A stretch of DNA of 64,000 nucleotides from Arthrobacter pityocampae (GCF_002927275.1 NZ_PRKW01000005.1:460134-524133); one strand, 5' to 3'. Shown: positions 10,590-18,956, numbered from the stretch's first letter. The notes: generated by a model not told the origin, from the sequence alone. Program-made: numbers and translations.

Positions 10590-11951
10590 TCAGCCGCGGC
10601 GACCGGCCCCCGCGCCGGCCTCCTCCTCCGCCTCCAGGGGCGCACCCTTGGTCTCCTTGACCAGGGTGGCGCCGATGAAGGAGATGACGCAGAGGCCCAT
10701 GATGTAGAGGCCGATCGAGCCGGACCATCCCGTGCCCTTGAGCAGCGCCTCGGCGATGAGGGGTGCGAAGGCGCCGCCGAGGATGGCACCGAGGGCGTAA
10801 CCGATGCCGATGCCGGAGTAGCGGACGTTCGCCGGGAACATCTCGGCGTACATCGCGGACATGGGCCCGTAGGAGAGTCCGAGCCCGATGGTCAGCACGA
10901 AGATCGCGATGCCGTACGCCCAGACGTTCCGGGTGTCGATCATCAGGAACATCGGGATCATCCACACGAAGATCAGCCCGTACCCGATCTGGAACGTCCG
11001 CACGCGCCCGATGCGGTCCGAGAGGATGCCGCCGTAGAGCGTGAAGATGAGCCAGCCGAAGGATGCCAGGAGCGTTGCGAGGAGCACGGGCGCCGCGGGC
11101 ATACCGAGAATCCGTTGGGCGTAGGAGGAGAGGAACGCGATCACGAGGTAGCCGGCCGCATTGTTGCCGATGAAGATGACGGCGGCGAGGATGACCGGCC
11201 GCTTGTGCGTCCGCATGAGGTCCCGCAGCGGGGTCGCGGTGTCCCTCTTGCGCTCGATCATGCGCTTGAACACGGGGCTCTCGGCGACGGCGGCGCGGAT
11301 GAAGTAGCCGACGACGATCAGGACGACGGAGAGCAGGAACGGGATGCGCCAGCCCCAGGCGAGGAAGTCCTCGGGGGACAGGGAGCTGCGGAGGAGGAAC
11401 AGCACGAGGGTTGCCAGGATCATGCCGACGGGCACGCCGATCTGGGGGTAGGCGCCCCAGAAGCCGCGCCTGTTCACCGGTGCGTGCTCCACGGCCATGA
11501 GGGCTGCGCCGCCCCACTCGCCGCCGGCGGAGAACCCCTGGAGGATGCGCAGGAGCATCAGGAGGATGGGAGCCCAGACGCCGATCTGCGCGTAGGTGGG
11601 CAGCAGGCCGATCAGTGCGGTCGCGGAGCCCATCATGACGAGCGTGAAGACGAGCATCGCCTTGCGGCCGATGCGGTCCCCGAGGCGCCCGGCGATGACG
11701 GCGCCCAGCGGGCGGAAGAAGAAGCTGATGCCGATCGTGGCCCAGGCGACGAGCTGGGCGAGGCCTGAGCTCTCGCCCTCGAGGGGACCGAAGTACAGGG
11801 TCGCGAAGACGAGGCCCGCGGCCTGGGCGAAGATGAAGAAGTCGTACCACTCGATCGTCGTGCCGACCATGGTCCCGGCGAGGACCTTGCGGTCCGCCGC
11901 GCTCATGCCGTCCCGGGACTGTGCGTCCGGACGCTCTGACGCTAGTGCCAT
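10590..11951 (-). CDS. MFS transporter, metabolite:H+ symporter (MHS) type
   Basis: Integral membrane protein of 453 aa with about 12 predicted membrane segments. The N-terminal GTTIEWYDFFIF motif is typical of the MHS subfamily (proline/betaine, shikimate, citrate and alpha-ketoglutarate permeases). The loop motif RLGDRIGRK follows TM2. It likely imports an organic acid with protons. It lies upstream of the ThDP enzyme on the same strand and is divergent from the HpcH/HpaI lyase, with a palindromic site in the shared 223-bp promoter region. The substrate is not determinable from sequence. Confidence 0.9.
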   Translation of the reverse strand: MALASERPDAQSRDGMSAADRKVLAGTMVGTTIEWYDFFIFAQAAGLVFATLYFGPLEGESSGLAQLVAWATIGISFFFRPLGAVIAGRLGDRIGRKAMLVFTLVMMGSATALIGLLPTYAQIGVWAPILLMLLRILQGFSAGGEWGGAALMAVEHAPVNRRGFWGAYPQIGVPVGMILATLVLFLLRSSLSPEDFLAWGWRIPFLLSVVLIVVGYFIRAAVAESPVFKRMIERKRDTATPLRDLMRTHKRPVILAAVIFIGNNAAGYLVIAFLSSYAQRILGMPAAPVLLATLLASFGWLIFTLYGGILSDRIGRVRTFQIGYGLIFVWMIPMFLMIDTRNVWAYGIAIFVLTIGLGLSYGPMSAMYAEMFPANVRYSGIGIGYALGAILGGAFAPLIAEALLKGTGWSGSIGLYIMGLCVISFIGATLVKETKGAPLEAEEEAGAGAGRRG

Positions 11952-12036
11952 GAAAAACCCCTTTGTTCTCCGATGTGTCCTGCTGGCATGATCCCCGCGC
12001 TGGCGAGCGTCGATGTCCTCGGCGTCGGGCGGTGAA

Positions 12037-12046
12037 TCGTATACGA
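12037..12046. promoter_or_regulatory. Candidate operator TCGTATACGA
   Basis: Perfect 10-bp palindrome in the divergent region between the MHS transporter (start 11951, minus) and the HpcH/HpaI lyase (start 12175, plus). GTATAC-centred palindromes are typical of GntR/FCD-type operators. It may bind a regulator encoded elsewhere that controls both directions. Inference only. Confidence 0.4.
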
Positions 12047-12174
12047 AGAGTAGGTCCGTTGCGGAGCATGGTCAAGGATCGCGGGAGACCGATCGGGCCC
12101 TTTTGGTCGTAGTGTTCATGCGATGCCGTGAGGTTCGTTGGGTAACCTGGAGCGATCCTCAGTAGTGTTTGACC

Positions 12175-13023
12175 ATGGCCACCTTCCTCAGAAACAGCCG
12201 CGCCGCCGCGCTTCCCGCCAAGCTCTCACGATCCTGGCTGCTGGCCTCCGCGGCGTCCGAGGACACGTTCATCCCCGCCCTCACCTCCGAGGCGGACTCC
12301 GTGGTGTTCGACATGGAGGATGCCGTCCCCGCCCCGGGCAAGGCCGAGGCGCGCGAGCGCGTGGTCGAGGCCCTGTCCACCGGCATGACCGCCTGGGTGC
12401 GGGTCAACGGCATCGAGACGGAGTACTGGGCCGACGACCTCGCGGCGCTGTCGAAGGCGCCCGGCCTGCGCGGGGTCATGCTCGCGATGACGGAGAAGCC
12501 CGAGCAGGTCACGCACACGGCCATGCGCCTGCAGGCCGGCACGCCCGTCCTGGCGCTCATCGAATCGGCGCTCGGCATCGAGAACGCGACGGCGATCGCC
12601 AGTGCCCCGGGCACGTTCCGGCTCGCGTTCGGCGTCGGCGATTTCCGGCGCGACACCGGAGCCTCCGACGACCCCATGGCGCTCGCCTACGCGCGGTCGA
12701 AGCTCGTGGTCGCCTCCCGCGTCGGGCAGCTGCCCGGGCCGATCGACGGCCCCACCGTCGGGGCCCTGGGGGAGGAGCTGCTCGAGGCCTGCAAGGTCAC
12801 CGCCTCCATGGGGATGACCGGCAAGCTGTGCCTCCTGACCGACGCGACGGACACCATCAACCGCGGGCTCTCGCCCAGCGAGTCCGAGATCAGCTGGGCC
12901 GCCGAGCTCCTCCGCGAGCACGCCGCCGGTGCCGTGGTGGGCGACGGCTCCTACCTGCCGCGACTGGCCCGTGCGCAGAAGATCTCCTCCCTCGCGGACT
13001 CCTACGGCCTCTGGAACGCCTGA
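12175..13023 (+). CDS. HpcH/HpaI aldolase / citrate lyase beta-like protein
   Basis: TIM-barrel C-C lyase of 282 aa in the CitE/malyl-CoA lyase superfamily. The family motif VVFDMEDAVP is near residue 45. Mg2+-coordinating residues are suggested by LIESALGIEN and GVGDFRRDTG. Relatives cleave acyl-CoA or hydroxy-keto acids such as citramalyl- or malyl-CoA. The gene is divergent from an MHS organic-acid transporter and near a ThDP enzyme, consistent with a short degradative pathway. I use ATG at 12175; a TTG two codons upstream in the same frame is also possible. Confidence 0.85.
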   Translation: MATFLRNSRAAALPAKLSRSWLLASAASEDTFIPALTSEADSVVFDMEDAVPAPGKAEARERVVEALSTGMTAWVRVNGIETEYWADDLAALSKAPGLRGVMLAMTEKPEQVTHTAMRLQAGTPVLALIESALGIENATAIASAPGTFRLAFGVGDFRRDTGASDDPMALAYARSKLVVASRVGQLPGPIDGPTVGALGEELLEACKVTASMGMTGKLCLLTDATDTINRGLSPSESEISWAAELLREHAAGAVVGDGSYLPRLARAQKISSLADSYGLWNA

Positions 13024-13045
13024 CGGGAAAGTTTTTCGCGCTCCC

Positions 13046-13076
13046 TGCATCCAAACCGCCTCGTGGCCGGGTAGTA
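13046..13076 (+). promoter_or_regulatory. Candidate ECF-sigma promoter upstream of the DUF4397 gene
   Basis: TGCATCC at 13046-13052 followed about 17 bp later by the segment around GGGTAGTA (13069-13076). CATCC-type -35 elements are recognised by SigK-like ECF factors, and the ECF factor encoded at 14807 is an obvious candidate. Speculative: no aligned target set was available. Confidence 0.25.
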
Positions 13077-13093
13077 CCGGGTGTCAGCGAAAA

Positions 13094-13108
13094 ACCCCGT
13101 CACGGGGT
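13094..13108. promoter_or_regulatory. 7-bp inverted repeat ACCCCGT-c-ACGGGGT
   Basis: Perfect palindromic arms of 7 bp with a 1-nt spacer, in the leader of the DUF4397 gene just before its ribosome binding site (aaggag at 13115-13120). It could be an operator, or a small RNA hairpin influencing translation. Confidence 0.4.
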
Positions 13109-13125
13109 CACACCAAGGAGTAGCC

Positions 13126-13944
13126 ATGCAACGAAGCCTGTACGCCATCGGAGCCGTAGCAGCCCTGGGAGCAGCGTCCATCGCCGCCCCGGCAGCCGCC
13201 GCCGAGGCTCCCGCCGACGCGTCCCTGTCCGTCCTTCACGGGGTTCCCGACCTCACCGTCGACGTCTACGTCAACGGAGCCCTCACGCTGGACGACTTCA
13301 CGCCGGGCACGCTGGCCGGTCCGCTCGCCCTGCCCGCCGGGGACTACCAGCTGGCCATCACGGCGTCGGACGCCGCGGACGCCAGCGCGCCGGTGATCGG
13401 CCCGGTCGACGTGACGCTGGAGGCCGGCGGGAACTACACCGCCACGGCGAACCTCGACGCCGAGGGACAGCCGACGGCGAACTTCTACACCAACGACACC
13501 TCGACCATCGAGGCCGGCAAGACGCGCCTGACGGTCCGCCACGTCGCAGCGGCCCCCGCCGTCGACGTCCTGGCCGGTGGTACGCCGATCGTCGAGAACC
13601 TGAGCAACCCGGACGAGGCTTCGCTGACGACGGATCCCGGCATGGTCTCGGCCGCGGTCGCGGCCACCGGCACCACCGATCCGGTGATCGGCCCCGCCGA
13701 CCTGAACCTGCCGGAAGGCACCTCGACGATCGTCTATGCCTGGGGCAGCCTCGAGGCCGGTAACCTCGCGCTCGCCACGCAGTCGATCGAAGGGCTGCAC
13801 TCCGCGCCCGGCGCCGTCCCGGGAGGCCAGTCCGGCCTCGCAGCCCAGAACGACAACGGAGCGGCCGTCGGGCTCGGGGCGTTCCTCCTGGTCCTGTTGG
13901 GCGGAGCGGCTGCCGTCGCCCGTCGTCGGACCGCCCGGGTCTGA
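13126..13944 (+). CDS. Exported DUF4397 domain protein with C-terminal membrane anchor
   Basis: Secreted protein of 272 aa. It has a Sec signal peptide ending near AAPAAAAEA (about residue 25), then DUF4397 beta-rich repeats starting ASLSVLHGVPDLTVDVYVNG with a second copy near RLTVRHVAAAPAVDVLAGG. The tail is a Gly-rich linker, a hydrophobic segment (GAFLLVLLGGAAAVA) and a basic end (RRRTARV), the layout of a sortase substrate. No LPxTG is present; the segment before the helix reads GLAAQNDNG. It lies upstream of a class F sortase and an ECF sigma/anti-sigma pair, an arrangement seen in other actinobacteria. Start supported by aaggag 6 bp upstream. Confidence 0.88.
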   Translation: MQRSLYAIGAVAALGAASIAAPAAAAEAPADASLSVLHGVPDLTVDVYVNGALTLDDFTPGTLAGPLALPAGDYQLAITASDAADASAPVIGPVDVTLEAGGNYTATANLDAEGQPTANFYTNDTSTIEAGKTRLTVRHVAAAPAVDVLAGGTPIVENLSNPDEASLTTDPGMVSAAVAATGTTDPVIGPADLNLPEGTSTIVYAWGSLEAGNLALATQSIEGLHSAPGAVPGGQSGLAAQNDNGAAVGLGAFLLVLLGGAAAVARRRTARV

Positions 13945-14024
13945 TGCCAGCAGTGCCGGGCGGGGAAACCCTTTCCCCCTCCCCGCCCGGCACGCCACCG
14001 CCCCCTGCAGGAGAGTCCAAGACC

Positions 14025-14732
14025 GTGCGCTCCAGACCACCCGCCGTCACCGCGGCCGTCCTCGCCGCCCTCCTCCTCGTGGGGTGCGCCCAGGCCGACA
14101 GTCCGGCAGACCCGGCTCCGGCGATCACCGCGCCCGTCCCTTCAGCGTCGGCCCCCGCGGAGGACGTCGGGACCCCGACACCCGGGGCGACGCCCCCGAC
14201 GGACGCGCCCGCGACCGTCGCAGCGGCTCCACCGGTGACGATCCCCGAAGTACCCCTCCAGAAGGCCGACGGGGCGCTCCAGCCACGGGATCCCGCTCCC
14301 GTCTCCCTGGCCATCGCTGGCACCGACATCGCGGTGAAGGTCGTGGACGTCGGGATCGAGGAGAACGACGCCATGGAGATCCCCGACAGCTTCTACGAGG
14401 CAGGGTGGTATCGGTACGGGCCCACCCCCGGGGCGGACGCCGGCAACGCGGTGATCGCCGCCCATGTCGACAGCCTCACGGAGGTGATGCCCTTCGCCCA
14501 GCTGAAGGACGTGGCGATCGGGACCACCGTCACGGTGGGCCTGGAGGACGGCCGGACCCTGACCTACAGCGTCTCGGACGTCCGGAACGTCCCGAAGGCG
14601 ACACTCAATGGATCGGAGATCTTCAAGCGCGACGGCGACCACGAGCTCAAGATCATCACGTGCGGGGGTGAATGGCTGGCCGAGGAAGGAGACTATGAGG
14701 ATAATGTAGTGCTCACAGCCTTACCGCTCTGA
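14025..14732 (+). CDS. Class F sortase, lipoprotein-type leader
   Basis: Predicted cysteine transpeptidase of 235 aa acting outside the membrane. The GTG start gives a leader ending in a lipobox LVGC (Cys21); the start is supported by caggag upstream. A Pro/Ala-rich linker precedes the catalytic domain. The catalytic His is in IAAHVDSL and the Cys in IITCGGEW. No arginine occurs between the Cys and the C-terminus (the tail contains DYEDNVVLTA), although sortases normally carry a catalytic Arg there. It follows the DUF4397 gene by about 80 bp and precedes the ECF sigma gene. Confidence 0.88.
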   Translation: MRSRPPAVTAAVLAALLLVGCAQADSPADPAPAITAPVPSASAPAEDVGTPTPGATPPTDAPATVAAAPPVTIPEVPLQKADGALQPRDPAPVSLAIAGTDIAVKVVDVGIEENDAMEIPDSFYEAGWYRYGPTPGADAGNAVIAAHVDSLTEVMPFAQLKDVAIGTTVTVGLEDGRTLTYSVSDVRNVPKATLNGSEIFKRDGDHELKIITCGGEWLAEEGDYEDNVVLTALPL

Positions 14733-14806
14733 GTCCGAAGGGTAAGAGCCCAGGATCGCAGGAGGCCGCATTCGTGCGGCACCGGCCCCGGCTTGAGGAG
14801 TTACGC

Positions 14807-15370
14807 GTGGCATCTCCGGGCCCTGATTGGACGAAGCAGCTCGACCTGGATTTCTCCGCCGGGGACGAGCGGGCCATGACCGCTGCCTACGAGAGCTTCG
14901 CCCCCCTCGTGTACACGATCGCGCTGCGGTCGGTGAGGGACCGGGCGGCCGCCGCGGACATCACCCAGGACGTCTTCGTCAGGGCGTGGCGATCCAGGGA
15001 CCGCTTCGACCCGGAATCGGGAGTCCTGCCGGCCTGGATCATGGGGATCTGCCGGAACGTCATCCTCGACTCGCTGTCGGCGAGGACGCGGCAGGAGCAC
15101 CTGGTGGTGCGAGCCGGGTTCGCCCCGGAGTCCGGAGCCGCCCTCGACCACGGTGTCGACACCATCACCGATCGCGTGGTCCTCGGCTCGGAGCTCGAAC
15201 GGCTCGGGGAGCCCCAGGGCTCCATCCTCAAGTTGGCCTTCTACGAAGACCTCACACATCAACAGATCTCGGCGCGGATGAATCTTCCTCTGGGAACCGT
15301 CAAGAGCCACATCCGAAGGAGTCTCGTGCACCTGCGTAATCGACTGGGGGAATGGAATGCAGCATCTTGA
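14807..15370 (+). CDS. ECF RNA polymerase sigma factor (SigK-like)
   Basis: Alternative sigma factor of 187 aa. Region 2 contains DITQDVFVRAWRSRDRF near residue 55; region 4 has the helix-turn-helix LTHQQISARMNLPLGTVKSHI near residue 150. The GTG start at 14807 has gaggag 6 bp upstream; an earlier GTG at 14774 would add 11 residues. The end overlaps the anti-sigma gene by 14 bp, indicating translational coupling. Position beside a sortase and an exported DUF4397 protein suggests that it controls cell-surface genes, including its own neighbours. Confidence 0.9.
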   Translation: MASPGPDWTKQLDLDFSAGDERAMTAAYESFAPLVYTIALRSVRDRAAAADITQDVFVRAWRSRDRFDPESGVLPAWIMGICRNVILDSLSARTRQEHLVVRAGFAPESGAALDHGVDTITDRVVLGSELERLGEPQGSILKLAFYEDLTHQQISARMNLPLGTVKSHIRRSLVHLRNRLGEWNAAS

Positions 15371-16115
15371 CCCAGATGCCGTGGGTCTCGCTGCACTGGG
15401 TGAATCCCTCGACTCCTGGTCGCAGACACATCTGGAACAGTGCGGTGCCTGTGCTGCCGACGTGGACGGGCTGCGTGACGTCGTCGCCGTCGCGAAGGCC
15501 GACGGCGGAGTAGCCGTCCTCGAACGGCCCGACCCGGCGGTCTGGGAAGCGGTCAGGGCCGAGCTCGGCCTGTCCGCTGATCTGTCCGCGGACGGCGCGG
15601 AATCCCGCGGTGAGCCCCCGACGAACGTGAGGTCCCTCGCTGCGGTCAGGGAGCAGCGCGGTCGCCGGAGGCGCCAGGTCCCCACGCGATGGCTGGCGGT
15701 CGCCGCCGGCGTCGGCATCCTCGTAGGTGCTGGAGCGCTCTGGGGCTGGGAGACGCTGCGCGCCGGCGATGGCGGCGTGGTGCTGGCCCAGGCCGAACTG
15801 GACCCGCTGCCCGGCTTCTCGGGATCGGGAGAGGCGACGATCCTGCGTGCCGACAACGGCACCCGGAGCCTCGACGTCGACCTCACGGGGGCGACGCCGG
15901 AGGGGTTCCGTCAGGTGTGGCTGATCGCCCCCGACCTGAAGGAGATGTACAGCGTGGGCCTGCTGGAGACGGAGCACGGGAGCTTCGCGGTACCGGAGGA
16001 CATCGACCTGGCCAAGTACCCCATCGTCGACATCTCCGACGAGCCCTTCGACGGGGACCCGTCCCACTCGAGTGTCAGCATGGTCCGGGGCACGATCGGC
16101 GCCGTCGGCAGCTGA
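15357..16115 (+). CDS. Anti-sigma factor, RskA-like
   Basis: Membrane-spanning anti-sigma protein of 252 aa. The cytoplasmic N-terminus has a zinc-binding anti-sigma motif (HLEQCGAC, an HxxxCxxC pattern) near residue 25. One transmembrane helix is at about residues 112-134 (WLAVAAGVGILVGAGALWGW). The extracytoplasmic C-terminal domain resembles RskA (VWLIAPDLKEMYSVGLLE). It presumably sequesters the overlapping ECF sigma factor and releases it on an envelope signal, by regulated proteolysis in characterised relatives. Confidence 0.9.
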   Translation: MQHLDPDAVGLAALGESLDSWSQTHLEQCGACAADVDGLRDVVAVAKADGGVAVLERPDPAVWEAVRAELGLSADLSADGAESRGEPPTNVRSLAAVREQRGRRRRQVPTRWLAVAAGVGILVGAGALWGWETLRAGDGGVVLAQAELDPLPGFSGSGEATILRADNGTRSLDVDLTGATPEGFRQVWLIAPDLKEMYSVGLLETEHGSFAVPEDIDLAKYPIVDISDEPFDGDPSHSSVSMVRGTIGAVGS

Positions 16116-16128
16116 GACATCCGCTGCG

Positions 16129-16359
16129 TCAGTGCGCCAGGCTGCGTTCCTCCATACCGCTGAGCCTCGACGTGCCGCCGCAGTTCGTGCACGCCTGGAG
16201 GCGTGTCTTCTTCACGGTGAGGAGCGGGATGAAGAACACCGAGAGCTTCGTCCTGCGCTGGATCAGTTGCTGCGGGGCGAACACCCCGCAGTAGCGGCAG
16301 GAGGCGGACCGGGTGGACTGGAGGTGCTCACGTGTGGTGAGGCCGAAGAGGAAGAACAT
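16129..16359 (-). CDS. Small zinc-ribbon protein
   Basis: Protein of 76 aa with two CxxC pairs (Cys21/Cys24 in CRYC and Cys57/Cys60 in CTNC) bracketing a hydrophobic segment (LSVFFIPLLTVKKT). This matches small bacterial zinc-ribbon proteins of unknown function. A ggaggg ribosome binding site lies immediately upstream of the ATG. It is the last gene of a minus-strand group with the flavin reductase and NmrA-like genes, and ends 13 bp from the convergent anti-sigma gene. Confidence 0.75.
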   Translation of the reverse strand: MFFLFGLTTREHLQSTRSASCRYCGVFAPQQLIQRRTKLSVFFIPLLTVKKTRLQACTNCGGTSRLSGMEERSLAH

Positions 16360-16430
16360 CCCTCCACGGTAAGGGCGCCGGACCGAAGAGGGAAGCCTGC
16401 TTACTATCTCCCCGTCCGACCACGGACGTG

Positions 16431-17042
16431 CTACTTGGAGTGCCCCGGCCACTCCCGGAGGGGGATGCGCGAGATCGTCCGGATGATCCCCGCCGTCCCC
16501 CACTCGTTCTTCCCCAGCCGTGAGAGCGGCCTGAGCGCGGTGACCGAGGGGAGGTCGCCGTCGAGCACGTCCTCGGAGACCGCCGCGTGCAGCACCTCGC
16601 CGAACACGAGGGTGCAGTCGCCCATCTCCTGGATCAGGTGGAGCCGGCACTCGAGCGCCACGGGGGATTCCAGGACGCGCGGCGGCCGCACCGTCGCACT
16701 GGGTTCGCGGGTGAGGCCGACGGCGTCGAACTCGCTGGTCTGCGGCGGGAAGGCGGTGCCGGTGGCGTTGACGGCCTCGAAGAGGTCCTCCGGCGTGAAG
16801 CTGACCACGAACTCGCCCGTGGCTTCGATGTTGCGGACGGAGTCCTTGCGGCCCACGGACGTGAACTGGACGATCGGCGGATCGACCGACGCGATCGTGA
16901 AGAAGGAGTGCGGCGCGAGGTTGTCCACGCCGTCCGCCGACGTCGACGAGACCCAGGCGATGGGGCGCGGCACGACGACGGAGGTCAGCAGCCGGTAGAA
17001 GGCGCGGCTGTCGGCGGGGTCCGGCACGATGTCCCTGCGCAT
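16431..17042 (-). CDS. Flavin reductase family protein
   Basis: Protein of 203 aa with the FMN-binding split-barrel of flavin reductases/flavoredoxins: SVVVPRPIAWVSS near residue 22, then NLAPHSFFTIASVDPP and a stretch ending EFVVSFT. Members bind FMN and either supply reduced flavin to monooxygenases or act as oxidoreductases themselves. It follows the NmrA-like gene by 6 bp, so the two are probably co-transcribed. No monooxygenase partner is in view. Confidence 0.87.
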   Translation of the reverse strand: MRRDIVPDPADSRAFYRLLTSVVVPRPIAWVSSTSADGVDNLAPHSFFTIASVDPPIVQFTSVGRKDSVRNIEATGEFVVSFTPEDLFEAVNATGTAFPPQTSEFDAVGLTREPSATVRPPRVLESPVALECRLHLIQEMGDCTLVFGEVLHAAVSEDVLDGDLPSVTALRPLSRLGKNEWGTAGIIRTISRIPLREWPGHSK

Positions 17043-17048
17043 CCCGAC

Positions 17049-17888
17049 CTAGCCCCGCGCCGAGAGGAGGTCGCGGAGGCCGAGCGGTCGGCGCCCCGTG
17101 AGGCGCTCGACGTCGGGGGACACCTCGGCCATCTCGCCGCGGGCGATGGCCGTGTACGTGCTGACCCAGGCCTCGACCTGCCAGCGGGGCGCGCCGTGGT
17201 GGGCCCTCGAGGCCAGCGCCTCCTCGTACGTCTGGTCCTCGAACCGCACGGCGGCGGGGGTCACCGCGCTGATGGTGGCCGCGGCCTCGGCCAGGGTGAA
17301 GGACTCCGGGCCGGTCAGCCGGTACGCCGCGCCCTCGTGGTCGGCGGGCGCCCGCAGGATCGCTGCGGCGGACCGTGCGACGTCGGACTGGGCGACGGCG
17401 GAGAGCCGGCCGTTCCCGGCCGGGCCGCGGATGACGCCGTCCTCCGCGAGGGCGGGCACGGCGTCGAGGTAGAGGTTGTCGCGCAGGAACGTCCAGGCCA
17501 TGCCGGAGTGCCGCAGGTACTCCTCCGTGGCCCAGTGGTCGCGGCCGAGCAGGAACGTGGCGTCGGGGGCGGCGCCGAGGAACGAGGTGTAGACCACGTG
17601 CCGCACGCCTGCCGCCTTCGCCGCGTCGAGGAAGGTCCGGTGGGTGGCCACGCGGTCGGCTTCCTCCGCGGCGGACACCATGAACAGCACATCCACACCG
17701 GCGAGCGCCGCGACGGACGCGTCGGCGTCGCCGTAGCTGCACTGCCGGACGACGGCCTCGGGGAGGTGCTGCACCCGGTCCGGCGACCTGGCGGGGAGGA
17801 CGAGCGGCACCCCCTCGGCGGCGAGGTCCCTGGCGACCCGCCCACCCACGGTGCCGGTGGATCCTGTGACTGCGATGCGCTGCTCCAT
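17049..17888 (-). CDS. NmrA-like NAD(P)-binding oxidoreductase
   Basis: Atypical short-chain dehydrogenase of 279 aa. The nucleotide-binding motif TGSTGTVGGRVA is at residues 8-19, followed by VVYTSFLGAAPDATF and a NmrA-type middle. It resembles NmrA/QOR2-like proteins that bind NAD(P)H and may act as redox sensors or quinone reductases. The frame runs further upstream, but the ATG at 17888 places the Rossmann motif correctly. It heads a likely three-gene unit with the flavin reductase and the zinc-ribbon protein. Confidence 0.87.
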   Translation of the reverse strand: MEQRIAVTGSTGTVGGRVARDLAAEGVPLVLPARSPDRVQHLPEAVVRQCSYGDADASVAALAGVDVLFMVSAAEEADRVATHRTFLDAAKAAGVRHVVYTSFLGAAPDATFLLGRDHWATEEYLRHSGMAWTFLRDNLYLDAVPALAEDGVIRGPAGNGRLSAVAQSDVARSAAAILRAPADHEGAAYRLTGPESFTLAEAAATISAVTPAAVRFEDQTYEEALASRAHHGAPRWQVEAWVSTYTAIARGEMAEVSPDVERLTGRRPLGLRDLLSARG

Positions 17889-17991
17889 GTCCGGAACAGC
17901 CGCGGCGGGGGCGGAAGTATTCCTTCCGGCGTCACCCTCCGTTCGCCGCCCGGTGGTCCGCGGGCCGCCCGGCGCCGCTAGGCTCCCTCGA

Positions 17992-18795
17992 ATGACTGGA
18001 CGGTTCGTGGCGATCGGCGATTCCTTCACCGAGGGCGTCGGTGACTGGAACGCCGCCTTCCCCAACGGGGTGCGCGGCTGGGCGGACCGCGTGGCCAAGC
18101 AACTGGGACGGCAGGACCCCGCGTGGGAGTATGCCAACCTCGCGATCCGCAGCAAGCGGCTGCACCAGGTGCGCGACGAGCAGGTGGACCGCGCGCTGGC
18201 TCTCCAGCCGACCCTCGTGAGCCTGTACGCCGGCGGCAACGACATCCTCGAACTGCGCACCGACATGGTGGCCCTCATGCGGGAGTACGAGTCCATCGTG
18301 GCGCGCATCGCCGCGTCGGGGGCCCGTCCGCTCCTGTTCACCGGCTTCGACATCCCCCTGAGCCCCGTCTTCGAACCGATGAAGCGCCGGAACTGGCTCT
18401 TCAACGACCACGTGCGGCGCATCGCCCGCGCGTACGACGCCGTCCTCGTGGACTACTGGTGCTTCGACGAATACTCGGATCCGGGGCTGTGGGACGCCGA
18501 CCGGCTGCACATGTCGCCCGCCGGGCACCGGAACCTGGCGGCGCACGTGCTGCGGGTCCTCGGCGTCGAGCACTCCCTCACGCCGCGCCTGCCCGAGCGG
18601 GAGGGGTACGCGGGCCTGGTGGCCGGGCTGCGCCGCGAGACGGCCTGGCTCGGGGAGTGGGTGGTGCCCATGTTCGGGCGGCGCCTGCGGAGGGTCACAC
18701 TCGGCGACGACCTGCAGCCGCGGTGGCCGGAGCCCGTCCGCCCGGCCGACGGCCTGAAGCGTCTGGCGCGCGCCCGGCAGACCACCGCGGGGTAG
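17992..18795 (+). CDS. SGNH/GDSL hydrolase family protein
   Basis: Esterase/lipase-like protein of 267 aa. Block I has the catalytic serine in AIGDSFTEGVGD (residues 7-18). Block III is GGNDILEL. Block V is WDADRLHMSPAGHRN, with the Asp and His of the triad. No signal peptide is visible, so it is probably cytoplasmic. It is divergent from the NmrA-like gene. Substrate unknown; relatives hydrolyse esters, acetyl groups on sugars, or lysophospholipids. Confidence 0.9.
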   Translation: MTGRFVAIGDSFTEGVGDWNAAFPNGVRGWADRVAKQLGRQDPAWEYANLAIRSKRLHQVRDEQVDRALALQPTLVSLYAGGNDILELRTDMVALMREYESIVARIAASGARPLLFTGFDIPLSPVFEPMKRRNWLFNDHVRRIARAYDAVLVDYWCFDEYSDPGLWDADRLHMSPAGHRNLAAHVLRVLGVEHSLTPRLPEREGYAGLVAGLRRETAWLGEWVVPMFGRRLRRVTLGDDLQPRWPEPVRPADGLKRLARARQTTAG

Positions 18796-18857
18796 GGGGT
18801 AGGCGGGATCCCGCCGGATGCCTCGGCGTCGACCGGCGGCGACTAGACTCGACGCCT

Positions 18858-18956
18858 ATGGATCACATGCGCAGGCTCCGCACCCCGATCGTCTGGCTGC
18901 TCGTCGCCGCCCTGGTTCTCAGCGTCGGCGCGGGCCTCTTCTCCGTCATCTTCTAG
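18858..18956 (+). CDS. Small single-span membrane protein
   Basis: 32-aa open frame with a short basic N-terminus (MDHMRRLRTP) and one hydrophobic helix (IVWLLVAALVLSVGAGLFSV). It starts with ATG 62 bp after the SGNH hydrolase. Composition and layout fit a real small membrane protein, but it has no recognisable family and no strong ribosome binding site. Confidence 0.55.
   Translation: MDHMRRLRTPIVWLLVAALVLSVGAGLFSVIF

Noticed and set aside
13801-13944. LPxTG sorting signal in the DUF4397 protein
   Set aside because: The tail has the linker, hydrophobic helix and basic end, but no LPxTG or close variant can be read.
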